Assembly: GCF_014696065.1 (NCBI RefSeq)
Contig: NZ_JACJPL010000018.1
Coordinates: forward strand, 186,001 to 250,000
Reading direction: 5' to 3'
Length of the DNA: 64,000 nt
Source of the DNA: Leptolyngbya sp. FACHB-261
Lineage (GTDB): Bacteria > Cyanobacteriota > Cyanobacteriia > FACHB-261
Program-made: the position numbers and the translations under genes
The notes under the pieces: generated by a model
Databases searched by the model: none
What the model was told of the DNA's origin: nothing
Seen by the model: only the letters and a program-made list of their open reading frames with translations
In this document: positions 41,802 to 50,945 of the stretch, one piece after another
Layout of the letters: every line of letters starts with the position of its first letter
Position numbering within the stretch: position 1 is the stretch's first letter

Positions 41802-43844
41802 TCAAGCCAAGAACTCTGAAACCGGCTCTAATTCCGGCAGCACTAACTCCGGTAGAGCAACGGTTGATTGCTCTTGAAACACACTGAGGTCAAACCAGAA
41901 CGTGGTGCCACTGCCAACTTCACTGCTGATGTGAATCTTGCTGTGGTGCTTCTCAATGATGTTGTGAACAATCGAAAGCCCTAGGCCCGTACCCTCTAGG
42001 GTATGAACCCGATTCTCAACTCGGAAAAATCGCTCGAAGATGCGGGTCTGATCTTCAGGCGCAATGCCAATCCCGGTGTCTGAGACTTCAATACGGACCA
42101 CTCCTGGTCGCACATGTACTGGCCACGAGTGCTCCTCTGCCGATGCTTCAATCTCAGCTGGCAGAGCACCTTCCGCTTCTTTGAGGTTACAGACTGGCTG
42201 GTGGAAGCAGTAGGCGTGAATTTTGACCTTGCCACCAGCCGGTGTGAACTTCACCGCGTTGCCTACCAGATTGGCAAACACTTGCAGAAGCAGGTCGTAG
42301 TTGCCCCAAACCGGCGGCAGATCGGGTTCGATTTCCGAGATCAGCTCGATGCCCTTGTCGCGAGCATTGAGCTGATAGGTGCGCAGCGTTTGTTCAACCG
42401 GTTGCGCAATATAAACAGCATCCAGTTGATACTGCCGTCCTGATTCCAGACGCGATAGATCCAGAACATCATTGACCAACCGCGTCAGCCGATCTGTTTC
42501 CCGATTGGCAGTATCTAGAAACTCTAATCGCTCGACCTCGCTGAGCTCGGGGCCGTATTCCTGTAGCGTCTCAATGAACGACTTGATATTGAACAAGGGC
42601 GTGCGCAGTTCATGCGAGACATTGCTGATGAACTGGCTCTTGGCATCATTCAGCTCAACTTCCCGGCTGATGTCCTGCACCGTCATCGTGATGCCCTTAA
42701 GGCTCTCGCGCCTTTGGTCAAAGACTGTATTGAGCAGGACTCGTACCGTGCGATCAGAGCGGTCAGAGGCTTCCTGCAAGACCACACGGAACTCTCCGCC
42801 TTCTCGCTCACCATTAACCATTTGGGCAAGAGGGCGAGTTAGCTCAGCGCGTAGCTTGTCCGGTAGGGACTGCAAGACGTTGCCGCCCATGGGCGGATTG
42901 GTCTCCCAGTTGAAGATGCGCAGCGCAGCCGGGTTGATCAGCACAACCCGGAGTTCGGCATCCAGCAGGACAGCACCATCCGCAATTGTGGAAACCAGAG
43001 TTTCTAGCTTGGCCTTCTGAGCCGTCATCTCTTCGACGTTCTGCTCTTCGTAGCGCTCTAGCCGCTCGGCCATCTCATTGAAGCTGGAGATCAACTCACC
43101 CAACTCACCGCCAAAAGGCAAGTCTACTCGTTGCTTAAAGTTGCCAGCAGCAATGTTTTTGACCCCAGCGACCAGCTCCTTAATAGGCTGCGTGATCTGA
43201 AGCGCATTGAATACCGCGCCCAAAATCACCATCACCCAAATCGAGACAAACACAGCAATCGTCACGTCCCGAGTCAAGTTCGAAGAGGTGACGACCGTAG
43301 GGTTTGGGTTAATGCCTAGGGCTAAGATACCTAGCTCTTGCTTCTCGTGGTAAAGTCCCACGAATACATCAGTCACCTCGCCGTCTGGAGTTAGATGTTG
43401 ACGTACTAGAGGATGATCTGAGGTTGGATGTTTGCCCTCCGGCAACTGAATCCGACGCCGAATCGTAAGTGAGTTCTTGACCTCCGACTCTGAGAAGGGA
43501 ATGCCGTAGTAGATCTCACCATCTGGATCCGCATAGAGCATGTAGCGGATACTGGTTGTGCTGTTGTAAAACTTCTGGGATAAACGGGCAATCTCAGTGC
43601 GGTTATCCTCAGCAATTAAAGGGGCCACATTGGCCGCCATTAGCAGCCCTAAATCCTGACCGAAACGAGTATCGTTCAGGCGGGCATCGCTCTGAATATT
43701 ATTGACCGCCCAAAAGGTCAAACCGCTCATCACCAGCGACACAGCGAGGGTCGCCGCTGCCATCAAGCGGGTTTGAAGCGTGAAGTCTGACCACCAACGC
43801 TTAAAGATCTCACCAAGTTGCCTGAGCAGTTCCAGCAAGGGCAA
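41802..43844 (-). CDS. nblS: Stress-response sensor histidine kinase NblS (Hik33/DspA)
   Basis: 680 residues, closely matching NblS/Hik33. Order: TM1 (LMAAATLAVSLVMSGLTFWAV); an extracytoplasmic loop (about 50-190); TM2 (IAVFVSIWVMVILGAVFNAL); HAMP; a PAS domain (LETLVSTIADGAVLLDAELRVVLINPAAL); HisKA with FISNVSHELRTPLFNIKSF; and HATPase with NLVGNAVKFTPAGG, VSDTGIGI and GTGLGLSI. This kinase, with RpaB, controls responses to high light, cold, osmotic and nutrient stress, including psbA and nblA genes. The start appears to be a TTG (43844) without a clear ribosome site. An ABC permease gene follows at 14 bp. Confidence 0.95.
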   Translation of the reverse strand: MPLLELLRQLGEIFKRWWSDFTLQTRLMAAATLAVSLVMSGLTFWAVNNIQSDARLNDTRFGQDLGLLMAANVAPLIAEDNRTEIARLSQKFYNSTTSIRYMLYADPDGEIYYGIPFSESEVKNSLTIRRRIQLPEGKHPTSDHPLVRQHLTPDGEVTDVFVGLYHEKQELGILALGINPNPTVVTSSNLTRDVTIAVFVSIWVMVILGAVFNALQITQPIKELVAGVKNIAAGNFKQRVDLPFGGELGELISSFNEMAERLERYEEQNVEEMTAQKAKLETLVSTIADGAVLLDAELRVVLINPAALRIFNWETNPPMGGNVLQSLPDKLRAELTRPLAQMVNGEREGGEFRVVLQEASDRSDRTVRVLLNTVFDQRRESLKGITMTVQDISREVELNDAKSQFISNVSHELRTPLFNIKSFIETLQEYGPELSEVERLEFLDTANRETDRLTRLVNDVLDLSRLESGRQYQLDAVYIAQPVEQTLRTYQLNARDKGIELISEIEPDLPPVWGNYDLLLQVFANLVGNAVKFTPAGGKVKIHAYCFHQPVCNLKEAEGALPAEIEASAEEHSWPVHVRPGVVRIEVSDTGIGIAPEDQTRIFERFFRVENRVHTLEGTGLGLSIVHNIIEKHHSKIHISSEVGSGTTFWFDLSVFQEQSTVALPELVLPELEPVSEFLA

Positions 43845-43979
43845 ATACTGAAGTAGGTAGATTTACTTTTCTAGCAGTCTTTCACGCTGACTGGAGATTA
43901 GGCCAGTCGGGAAATATCCGCTCCCATCTGCATCATAAGTTGCATCGTGTGGCAACCGTCGGCTATTGGGGGATCGCTC

Positions 43980-46799
43980 TTACGGTGCTGCCAGAGGCAG
44001 TACCAGACGGCTCAGGATCCGTTCATCCTCCAACTTGGCAATCGTCAACTCGCCGCCAGCCTGTTGCATCAGCGCTTGGCAAATCGCCAAGTGCAGACCC
44101 GGAGGACGGTCTAGGGTCGAGGGCGCCAGCAAATCGCTAGAACGGCCATCCTCAAGGTCTTTAAGCAGTTGAGGCTCAATCTCACCATTATCGGTGATCG
44201 AGATTTCTAGCCAACGATCGTCGATTGGGCGGCACCAGATATCGATGCGGCCTCCCACTTTGGCACGGGTACAGGCTGCCAGCATTAGCTCGTAGCTGAT
44301 CAGCTCGATCTTGTCGATATCACCTCCGAGGACGGCACTGGCATTGGCCTGGTTATGAACTTGTGACCAAAGCTGGCGCTGTTTGATTATCTCGTCTACT
44401 CGCTCCAGAGTTCGCTTCAACAAACCGGCTAGGGGAGCCGTCTCTTGGGCGGTACGCAGATGCCACTGTTCCTGCTTAATGATGCGGGTTAGCGGCATTA
44501 CCGAGCCTTGGAGATAGCGCAGAGACTGCTGCAGACGCATCGCCCCCAATGCATCCTTCTGGTTGATCACATCGGCAATCTTGCGAATGCCCGAGTTGAT
44601 TGAGCGGTAAATGTCTTCAATCCGGCGCTGCTTGTACCAGTTCAGGCGCTCTAGCTCTTGACACTGTTGGCGCGTTCGCTCTTGCAGCAGCAAATGGCGA
44701 CGGCACCAGGCCAACTGATTCACCAGCATGGCAAAGGCGTTCAGGTAGCGCTCTGGCCACTTGCGCCCCTGCCGGTCGGCTACGATCAGTACACCAGAGG
44801 GTTCGTGGTCTCGGGCAGTACGCAGAGCCATCACCAAGATCTGACCGATCTCCCGACCACACATCCACTGGCGGGTTTCGGCAGGCAGGTCGTTGACGTT
44901 CAAGGGCAATAGACCATCGGTTTGCAGCGCCCACTGTAGCAGTGGGTCCGTGTGCACGGGCAATACCATCTCTGCGTTGAGCGAGAACTTGTCGCTGGTG
45001 CAGGCCGTGGCACTCAGGCGACCACCGCGTCGCCCTGGCGTCCAGGTGGCTAAGGCTGCCAAAGGCACCTGCAATACTTGAGCAATATGCTGGACGGCCA
45101 TATTTTCCAGGCGATCGATCGTGGCAGCCTGCTGCATGGAGGTAATGCCCCACTGGATGCTGGCATGCATACGCTGCTGCTGATCTGCTTGCTTCTGCAA
45201 TTGCCATTGGTGCAGGATCAGGCCTACCTGCTGGGCGACGGCCTGCACGATTGAGCGCTCCGAGCCATTCCAGGTTCGGCTGGCCTCGTGAGCGATTAAC
45301 AACAGGCCTTCTAGTTGATGTCCGAGCGAAGTGCTGCTGACTAACAGCGAGTGCACTCCCAACTCTAGAAAGGCATTGCGCCAGGCTAGCAGTTTGAGAT
45401 CATCTTCGAGATTCTCGATGGCGATCGGTTCGGTTGCCCGTTCCAACATCTGCCAGTCCACTTCGTTCAGTGTGGCCAACGGGCTGGTGACTGGCCGACG
45501 GTTATTGGGTTGGCTCTGGTAGCAGATTTCGAAGGTGCCAGAATCGCGGTCATGCAGCAGCACCAGGAAACGTTCTGCTTTCAGACGAGCACACAGCGCT
45601 TCTGCCGAGGTTTTTAGAGCCGCTTTCCAATCTGTATCGCTGTAGATCGAACGGGCCACCCCCGCCATTAGGGCCTGATCAGTGCGAATGCGCTGGACAT
45701 TCTCTTCCATCTCTTCGAGTGGGGCCGTTAGCGCAATCAGTTGAGCCGCCCCTCGCACAAAGTTTTTCTCCTCCTCTTCCCACAGACGAGCTTCATTACC
45801 TTCGACGCTTAGAAAGCCTAGTAGCTCGTTCTGAAAGATAATCGGCGCCGCTAACAAGGAGCGAGCTTTGAGGTGCTGCATCAGACGGTTGGTGACGTCA
45901 GAGCGTAGCGAACTCTGAGCTTCGCTTACAGCAACCATCTGGTCCGCTACCAAAGATTGGTAGAAGGTATTGACCTCCTGCACCATGATGCCGTTGGAAG
46001 CAGAATAGAGGTCTGCCACAACGCCATAGACTGTCCCGGCCTTCTGTCGGTTGCCTACGCGTCGCCAAAAGTAGCGGCGTTCGCGCTCAAACCAGTAGAC
46101 GTTGGTGCGTGAAGGGGCAACGAACAAATGAGTCTGCTCTACCACTTCTTCCAGGCGTTGAGCTAGGGTAGGCAGCGAGCGCAACTTGTGCAGCAGAGTC
46201 AGAAGGGGCTGATCGGGGCGCTTAACTTGTTGGCGCTGCCAATCCGTCTCAATCTGGTAGAGAGCAGCCCCTAAACTACTCAACACCATCGCTAGGCGGG
46301 CTTTTTCTTCTGAACGAGGCGAGACACCCCAAAGATGGGAACCCAGCAAGGCCACACCAAAGCAGCGGTCTCGATGGCGAATCGGGAATAAGAGCGCACC
46401 CTGGATGTTGAAGCGTTGAGCTGCTTTCTGCCAAATGCCTGCCCGGCTTTCCTCGCGGAGATCAGGAATTCCATAGGGGCGCTGCTGCACCACAATCTGC
46501 TCTAAGATATCGCCGGGTTTGAGCAGAATCTTTTGGCGCAAGAAAGACTGGTCAGGACTCGGCGAGGTGCCTCCTTTACCAAACAGGCGGTGATCAACCC
46601 GGTCGTAAAGGCCAATCCAAACCAGAGCATAGTCGAAATAAGCTTGGAGGTAGTCGAGCACTGCCGCTACCAAAATATCGGCACTCTCAGCTTCCCGGAG
46701 AGTCTGTAGTGTCTTCCCCAGAGCAACCAGTTGCTTTTCAGATGCACTCGATTCTTTGTGCTGGACCATGCCTGGGGAAAATAGAGATGGCTGAGCCAT
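43980..46799 (-). CDS. Four-GAF protein with kinase-like C-terminus lacking the phospho-acceptor His
   Basis: 939 residues, soluble. Four GAF-like domains at about 30-180, 215-365, 380-535 and 550-705 are followed by a coiled coil (LLLQERTRQQCQELERLNWYKQRR) and a helical pair. The last 100 residues are a weak HATPase_c domain: KIELISYELMLAACTRAK in the N-box position, ITDNGEIEPQ for G1, and PPGLHLAICQALMQQAGGELTIAKL for G2. In the DHp position I see RRIEDIYRSINSGIRKIADVIN, with no His-Glu pair. No GAF has an obvious bilin-binding Cys-His. It may sense small ligands and act as a pseudokinase. It lies 135 bp upstream of nblS on the same strand. Confidence 0.88.
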   Translation of the reverse strand: MAQPSLFSPGMVQHKESSASEKQLVALGKTLQTLREAESADILVAAVLDYLQAYFDYALVWIGLYDRVDHRLFGKGGTSPSPDQSFLRQKILLKPGDILEQIVVQQRPYGIPDLREESRAGIWQKAAQRFNIQGALLFPIRHRDRCFGVALLGSHLWGVSPRSEEKARLAMVLSSLGAALYQIETDWQRQQVKRPDQPLLTLLHKLRSLPTLAQRLEEVVEQTHLFVAPSRTNVYWFERERRYFWRRVGNRQKAGTVYGVVADLYSASNGIMVQEVNTFYQSLVADQMVAVSEAQSSLRSDVTNRLMQHLKARSLLAAPIIFQNELLGFLSVEGNEARLWEEEEKNFVRGAAQLIALTAPLEEMEENVQRIRTDQALMAGVARSIYSDTDWKAALKTSAEALCARLKAERFLVLLHDRDSGTFEICYQSQPNNRRPVTSPLATLNEVDWQMLERATEPIAIENLEDDLKLLAWRNAFLELGVHSLLVSSTSLGHQLEGLLLIAHEASRTWNGSERSIVQAVAQQVGLILHQWQLQKQADQQQRMHASIQWGITSMQQAATIDRLENMAVQHIAQVLQVPLAALATWTPGRRGGRLSATACTSDKFSLNAEMVLPVHTDPLLQWALQTDGLLPLNVNDLPAETRQWMCGREIGQILVMALRTARDHEPSGVLIVADRQGRKWPERYLNAFAMLVNQLAWCRRHLLLQERTRQQCQELERLNWYKQRRIEDIYRSINSGIRKIADVINQKDALGAMRLQQSLRYLQGSVMPLTRIIKQEQWHLRTAQETAPLAGLLKRTLERVDEIIKQRQLWSQVHNQANASAVLGGDIDKIELISYELMLAACTRAKVGGRIDIWCRPIDDRWLEISITDNGEIEPQLLKDLEDGRSSDLLAPSTLDRPPGLHLAICQALMQQAGGELTIAKLEDERILSRLVLPLAAP

Positions 46800-46805
46800 A
46801 CCGCT

Positions 46806-46845
46806 AGGGACAGGTGTTAAAGACTACGGAGCGGTCTTTGTCCCT
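46806..46845. other. Hairpin upstream of the GAF-protein gene
   Basis: AGGGACA (46806-46812) pairs with TGTCCCT (46839-46845), and AAAGAC (46819-46824) with GTCTTT (46834-46839). It is adjacent to the GAF-protein start and could be a leader structure or operator. Confidence 0.45.
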
Positions 46846-46999
46846 CATTAAAGCTGAAAGGTCAAAAGGCCCGCTATGGGCAAATCTGGGAGATTGAAAC
46901 GTACGAACCGTAGACTGTCGCTGATGCACCTAGTTAAACGGGATTGACGCTCAGACTGTCGAGCCATTCCACCCTCATTTCACCATTAGGAGGGCCCTC

Positions 47000-47065
47000 A
47001 TGACCGAAACCTTACTGGGTCAAGAGGCTGACTTAGTTAAACACAACTTAGGGAGTTGGCATTGA
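47000..47065 (+). CDS. Putative 21-aa leader peptide upstream of pyrD
   Basis: ATG 47000 is preceded by a perfect AGGAGG (46988-46993) six bases away, the strongest ribosome site I noticed in the window. The 21-codon frame begins MTETLLGQEADLV and ends at TGA 47063-47065. That stop overlaps the TTG start of pyrD (47062) as TTGA. The arrangement indicates translational coupling or leader-peptide control of pyrD. Confidence 0.6.
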   Translation: MTETLLGQEADLVKHNLGSWH

Positions 47066-48183
47066 ACTTAGATCTCTACCAAAGCGGCTTACGCCCTCTG
47101 TTATTTGACCTACTACGAACTGATCCAGAGCGAGCTTATCAGCATTTGATTACCTTCTGTGCCTGGGCTGGCAGTGAGCGAGGAAGCTGGATTCGTAAGG
47201 CAGCAAGACAAGTATTCAACCTTGAGGATACGCGTTTAGAGCAGCACCTATGGGGATTGTCTTTTGCTAACCCTGTAGGCTTAGCCGCAGGGTTTGACAA
47301 AGACGCCTTAGGAGTAGACTTCTGGCCGAGCTTAGGATTTGGCTTTGCGGAGGTGGGCACCCTGACTTATCACGCACAGGTCGGCAATGCTAAGCCTCGT
47401 CTGTTTCGTCTGCCACAAGATCAGGCTGCCCTCAATCGCATGGGCTTTAACAATTCGGGAGCCGCGGTGGCCGCAAAGCGACTCCAGGCAGTTCAACGCA
47501 AAATTCCTTTGGGCATTAATTTGGGCAAGTCTAAGGTGACCCCTCTGGCAGCAGCGGCAGCTGACTACCGGGCCAGTTTTGAACTGCTACGGGAGTTGGG
47601 GGATTACTTCGTTATTAATGTCAGCTCTCCCAACACGCCAGGATTGCGCACATTGCAGTCCCCCGAGGCTTTAGGCGAAATCTTAGAGGCTGTGCAAACA
47701 GCCAACTTGGGCCATAAGCCCCTGCTCGTCAAAATCGCACCGGATCTGGAGTTTGAAGCGATTGCAGAGGTGCTGAGTTTGTGTGAGCGTTACCAACTGG
47801 CAGGCATTATCGCAACCAATACCACGATCTCGCGTGACGGCCTCAACACGCAGGTTTTGCCAGAGACTGGTCAGCCAGTTGCGGCAGAATTAGGCGGTCT
47901 CAGTGGTGCACCTTTGCGGGCCCGATCTACTGAGGTCATCCACTTTATTTATCAGCAGACTAGCGGCAAACTGCCCATTATTGGCGTGGGCGGTCTTTTC
48001 ACAGGCGAGGATGCCTGGGACAAGATTGTGGCCGGAGCGTCTCTGGTTCAGGTCTACACGGGTTGGTTTTACGAAGGTCCTTCAATGGTGCAGCGCATCC
48101 TGAAAACGCTGCTCCAGAAACTAGAAAGCCACGGTTTCCAAGAGCTTAGTGAAGCGGTAGGACTGGCTCACAAAAAAATGTAG
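47062..48183 (+). CDS. pyrD: Dihydroorotate dehydrogenase (quinone), class 2
   Basis: 373 residues from TTG 47062, chosen because AGGGAG lies six bases upstream; a TTG at 47056 abuts that site. Class 2 enzymes oxidise dihydroorotate to orotate in pyrimidine synthesis and pass electrons from FMN to membrane quinone. Visible: the N-terminal membrane-associating helix (GLRPLLFDLLRTDPERAYQ), NPVGLAAGFDKDALGVD, LNRMGFNNSGA, GINLGKSK, the catalytic-Ser loop NVSSPNTPGLR, IATNTTISRD and GVGGLFTGEDAWDKI. C-terminus complete. It is convergent with psbA and shares a terminator with it. Confidence 0.93.
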   Translation: MNLDLYQSGLRPLLFDLLRTDPERAYQHLITFCAWAGSERGSWIRKAARQVFNLEDTRLEQHLWGLSFANPVGLAAGFDKDALGVDFWPSLGFGFAEVGTLTYHAQVGNAKPRLFRLPQDQAALNRMGFNNSGAAVAAKRLQAVQRKIPLGINLGKSKVTPLAAAAADYRASFELLRELGDYFVINVSSPNTPGLRTLQSPEALGEILEAVQTANLGHKPLLVKIAPDLEFEAIAEVLSLCERYQLAGIIATNTTISRDGLNTQVLPETGQPVAAELGGLSGAPLRARSTEVIHFIYQQTSGKLPIIGVGGLFTGEDAWDKIVAGASLVQVYTGWFYEGPSMVQRILKTLLQKLESHGFQELSEAVGLAHKKM

Positions 48184-48230
48184 GGGCGGCTTGCCCAGGC
48201 TTTTGAGCCTGTAACAAGCGTCGCCCCTAC
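48180..48230. terminator. Bidirectional terminator between pyrD and psbA
   Basis: GTAGGGGCG plus GCTTG at the left pair with CAAGC plus CGCCCCTAC at the right, with an inner AGGCT/AGCCT. The two genes converge on it. The GTAGGGGCG/CGCCCCTAC arms resemble a dispersed noncoding repeat. Confidence 0.7.
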
Positions 48231-48252
48231 TGAGTTGTGCCGTTTGTAAGGT

Positions 48253-49335
48253 TTAGCTGTAGATTGCGGGTGCAGTCATTGGCACAGGGATCGCATCTCC
48301 TGAGGCTAAATCTAAGGGGAAGTTATGAGCATTACGCTCGTGCATCACTTCCATCCCCAGGTTCGCCCGGTTCAACACGTCTGCCCAGGTCGGCACCACC
48401 CGGCCCGTGCTGTCCAACACCGACTGGTTGAAGTTGAACCCGTTCAGGTTGAACGCCATCGTGCTGATGCCCAAGGCGGTGAACCAGATGCAAACAACTG
48501 GCCAGGCACCCAAGAAGAAGTGCAAGGAGCGAGAGTTGTTGAACGACGCGTATTGGAAGATCAACCGGCCGAAGTAGCCGTGCGCCGCAACGATGTTGTA
48601 GGTCTCTTCTTCCTGACCGAACTTGTATCCCGCATTCTGCGACTCGTTCTCCGTCGTCTCACGAATCAAGCTGGAGGTCACCAGCGAGCCGTGCATCGCA
48701 CTGAACAGAGAGCCGCCGAACACACCTGCTACCCCCAGCATGTGGAAGGGGTGCATCAGGATGTTGTGCTCCGCTTGGAACACGAACATGAAGTTGAACG
48801 TGCCACTGATGCCCAGGGGCATGCCGTCAGAAAACGAACCTTGACCGATGGGATAAACCAAAAACACTGCCGCAGCAGAGGCCAGAGGTGCGGAGTAAGC
48901 CACACAAATCCAGGGACGCATGCCTAAGCGGTAGCTTAGTTCCCACTGACGGCCCATGTAGCAAGCTGCGCCGATCAGGAAGTGGAACACAATCAGCTGG
49001 TAAGGACCGCCGTTGTACAGCCACTCATCTAAAGAGGCAGCTTCCCAAACGGGGTAGAAGTGCAAGCCAATAGCATTGGAAGATGGAACCACAGCACCAG
49101 AAATGATGTTGTTGCCGTAGATGAGGCTACCGGCAACAGGCTCCCGAATGCCGTCGATATCAACGGGTGGAGCAGCGATAAAGGCGATAATGAAACAGGT
49201 GGTGGCAGCCAGTAAGCAAGGAATCATGATTACGCCGAACCAACCGACATAGATGCGGTTATCGGTACTCGTAATCCATGCGCAGAACTGATCCCACGCA
49301 CTCGCATTACTGCGGCGGTCGAGGGTAGTGGTCAT
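48253..49335 (-). CDS. psbA: Photosystem II D1 protein, Gln130 (low-light) form
   Basis: 360 residues, the full-length D1 precursor. All functional residues are in place by count: Y161, D170, E189, H190, H198 (P680 ligand), S264 (QB pocket), H332, E333, D342 and A344 (Mn cluster), with processing expected after A344 to release a 16-residue tail. Position 130 is Gln (CYMGRQWEL), which marks the low-light or standard D1:1-type form; high-light forms carry Glu. D1 binds P680, pheophytin, QB and the oxygen-evolving cluster in the thylakoid. Other psbA copies probably exist elsewhere. Convergent with pyrD. Confidence 0.99.
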   Translation of the reverse strand: MTTTLDRRSNASAWDQFCAWITSTDNRIYVGWFGVIMIPCLLAATTCFIIAFIAAPPVDIDGIREPVAGSLIYGNNIISGAVVPSSNAIGLHFYPVWEAASLDEWLYNGGPYQLIVFHFLIGAACYMGRQWELSYRLGMRPWICVAYSAPLASAAAVFLVYPIGQGSFSDGMPLGISGTFNFMFVFQAEHNILMHPFHMLGVAGVFGGSLFSAMHGSLVTSSLIRETTENESQNAGYKFGQEEETYNIVAAHGYFGRLIFQYASFNNSRSLHFFLGAWPVVCIWFTALGISTMAFNLNGFNFNQSVLDSTGRVVPTWADVLNRANLGMEVMHERNAHNFPLDLASGDAIPVPMTAPAIYS

Positions 49336-49368
49336 AGCTTCGTGTTCATTACGAAACAGTGTCTTGAC

Positions 49369-49409
49369 GATAGCGGAAGCTATCTATAGTGAGTGAGAGG
49401 GCTCAGCAA
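49369..49409 (-). promoter_or_regulatory. Candidate psbA promoter and leader hairpin
   Basis: On the minus strand TTGCTG (49404-49409), 15 bp, TATAGA (49383-49388), giving a start near 49376 and a leader of about 40 nt. GATAGC-TTCC-GCTATC (49369-49384) overlaps the predicted start and could form a hairpin at the 5' end. The rest of the gap to 49739 shows nothing I recognise. Confidence 0.45.
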
Positions 49410-49739
49410 ATCTTTACTTCGGTACGTAGCAATCAGACTTTCACCGCCTAACTTTATAAAGACCTGTAACAGATAGAGGCGCTTAAGACTTTTTGCCTAA
49501 GGCTCTTTAAAATTCATCTAGGAGCCTGAACTTCTTTTAAGGGATAGTTGCTTAGGGGCTCTGCTTACACAGACCCTAGGAAGTTCTAGGACGTAGGTAT
49601 TTTTACATGTTAGTGGTTATTAGTTAAGCAATTGGGTGTGCCAAGACCTGTTTTTTTACGAGGGAGGCATTTAGGAGGGAGCGATACACGTTCAGCTCTA
49701 CAGTGCCAAGGCCTGACTCTGCAGCAGGCTGCTGAATTC

Positions 49740-50831
49740 TCAATGCCACTCCCGTACTACTGCCAGAATGATCTCGATCAAAATGAGCAAGATCACGACC
49801 AACTCCAAAGCCTGACCCTGAGCAGTATTCACCCGGTCTGTTAGCAGCCTGTACAGGTCTTCGATGATGTCGAGTTTGCGTGATATCGAAGTTTGCCAGT
49901 CTTGCAGATAAAAACGCCGTCCTGCAGCTGTATGAACTCGGGCTAAATACAAATCACCAATTAGCTTCAGTGAATTATCAACTCGTTCTGATAACAAAGC
50001 TGACTCAATACGCAACTCTGCTAAATTGTTAATCACACTTTGATAGGGCGTGCGTAAGGGTATAGGCAGGAGCGGACGACGCTTCACTAAGCCCTCATAA
50101 TCATCAATAACCCGATCTAGACGAGCATCGATATAGCGGGCTTCCAGCAGCTCGATATTGAGCAATTCCAAAACGCTAATCGTATCACTGTAGTCTCGAT
50201 CGTAGATCAGAGCAGCGTTCCAGTCCATAATTGCCAAATCATCTTCGTAATAGGAAACCTGCTCCTGTAAAGCCTCTTCTCGTTGCGTTGTACTCAAAGG
50301 TTGATCTTCAAAACGCAATACCTGAGCAATACTGGCTCGATATTGTTCCAATAACTCATGAGAAGACAAGCTAGGCTGTATGCGGTCGAGCACAAAGATG
50401 TAGTAGTCCTCAATCAGGGGCGCAAGATGAGGACGTGTAATTGCCGAGCTCAACTTCTCAATCAAGCTTTCTGCTTGAAGTTTGGCATGGGCCTCTAAAT
50501 CCAAACTATGTAGATGCTGAGAGAGCACTGGCATTTTGCTCATGGGCGTCTCTTCTAGAGGCCAACGATAACCAATGCTCACCGCTCCGAAGTCAAACAA
50601 GGTAGCAGTAATCTGACCAGTACGAGTCTCTAAAGGCCCGATTTCACCTAAAATCAGCACCTGCGGTGGGTTGCTGTACTGCAAATAAGTGGGGGTTCGC
50701 TTCTTACGCGAGATTGGCTGCAAAGGTGTGGAAGCAATCAAAGCCTGCACGCCTTCTAGAGAGATTTCGTAGCCCAGGTCAAATGCAAAAAAAGCGACCA
50801 CTTGGCCACTACAGGTGTGGGAATTGGTCAT
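49740..50831 (-). CDS. RMD1-like (DUF155/YagE-type) protein with C-terminal anchor
   Basis: 363 residues. The N-terminus VVAFFAFDLGYEISLEGV...KRTPTYLQYSNPPQVLIL and the middle TATLFDFGAVSIGYRWPLEE resemble the RMD1/Sif2/YagE family (DUF155), whose eukaryotic members are mitochondrial membrane proteins. The C-terminal half is helical (ARLDRVIDDYEGLVKRR, ERVDNSLKLIGDLYLARVH), and one membrane segment (ALELVVILLILIEIILAVV) ends the protein, so it is tail-anchored. The family name is from pattern memory. Third gene of a minus-strand run after tldD and a small membrane protein. Confidence 0.75.
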   Translation of the reverse strand: MTNSHTCSGQVVAFFAFDLGYEISLEGVQALIASTPLQPISRKKRTPTYLQYSNPPQVLILGEIGPLETRTGQITATLFDFGAVSIGYRWPLEETPMSKMPVLSQHLHSLDLEAHAKLQAESLIEKLSSAITRPHLAPLIEDYYIFVLDRIQPSLSSHELLEQYRASIAQVLRFEDQPLSTTQREEALQEQVSYYEDDLAIMDWNAALIYDRDYSDTISVLELLNIELLEARYIDARLDRVIDDYEGLVKRRPLLPIPLRTPYQSVINNLAELRIESALLSERVDNSLKLIGDLYLARVHTAAGRRFYLQDWQTSISRKLDIIEDLYRLLTDRVNTAQGQALELVVILLILIEIILAVVREWH

Positions 50832-50945
50832 AGGGGAAAGAGGGAAGACGCCCTGAGCGTACCTGAAAGCGAGGTAGGTTTTTGCAGCTAGCTCGTTGGT
50901 ACCCTACCACAGGTTCTCGGAGGCAGCTGCTCAACACAGCTTTGT

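Noticed and set aside
42472-43020. 182-residue ORF antisense to nblS
   Set aside because: Ser/Arg-rich antisense shadow without its own ribosome site or family.
43853-43866. GTA-N8-TAC (NtcA-like) site before nblS
   Set aside because: It lies 9 bp from the start codon, where an activator site with a downstream -10 cannot fit; one match of a 6-base pattern is expected by chance.
44617-45207. 196-residue frame inside the GAF-protein gene
   Set aside because: Same-strand alternative frame of a clear gene; low-quality composition.
48325-48927. 200-residue ORF antisense to psbA
   Set aside because: Shadow of a highly conserved gene; Arg/His/Val-rich translation typical of antisense frames.
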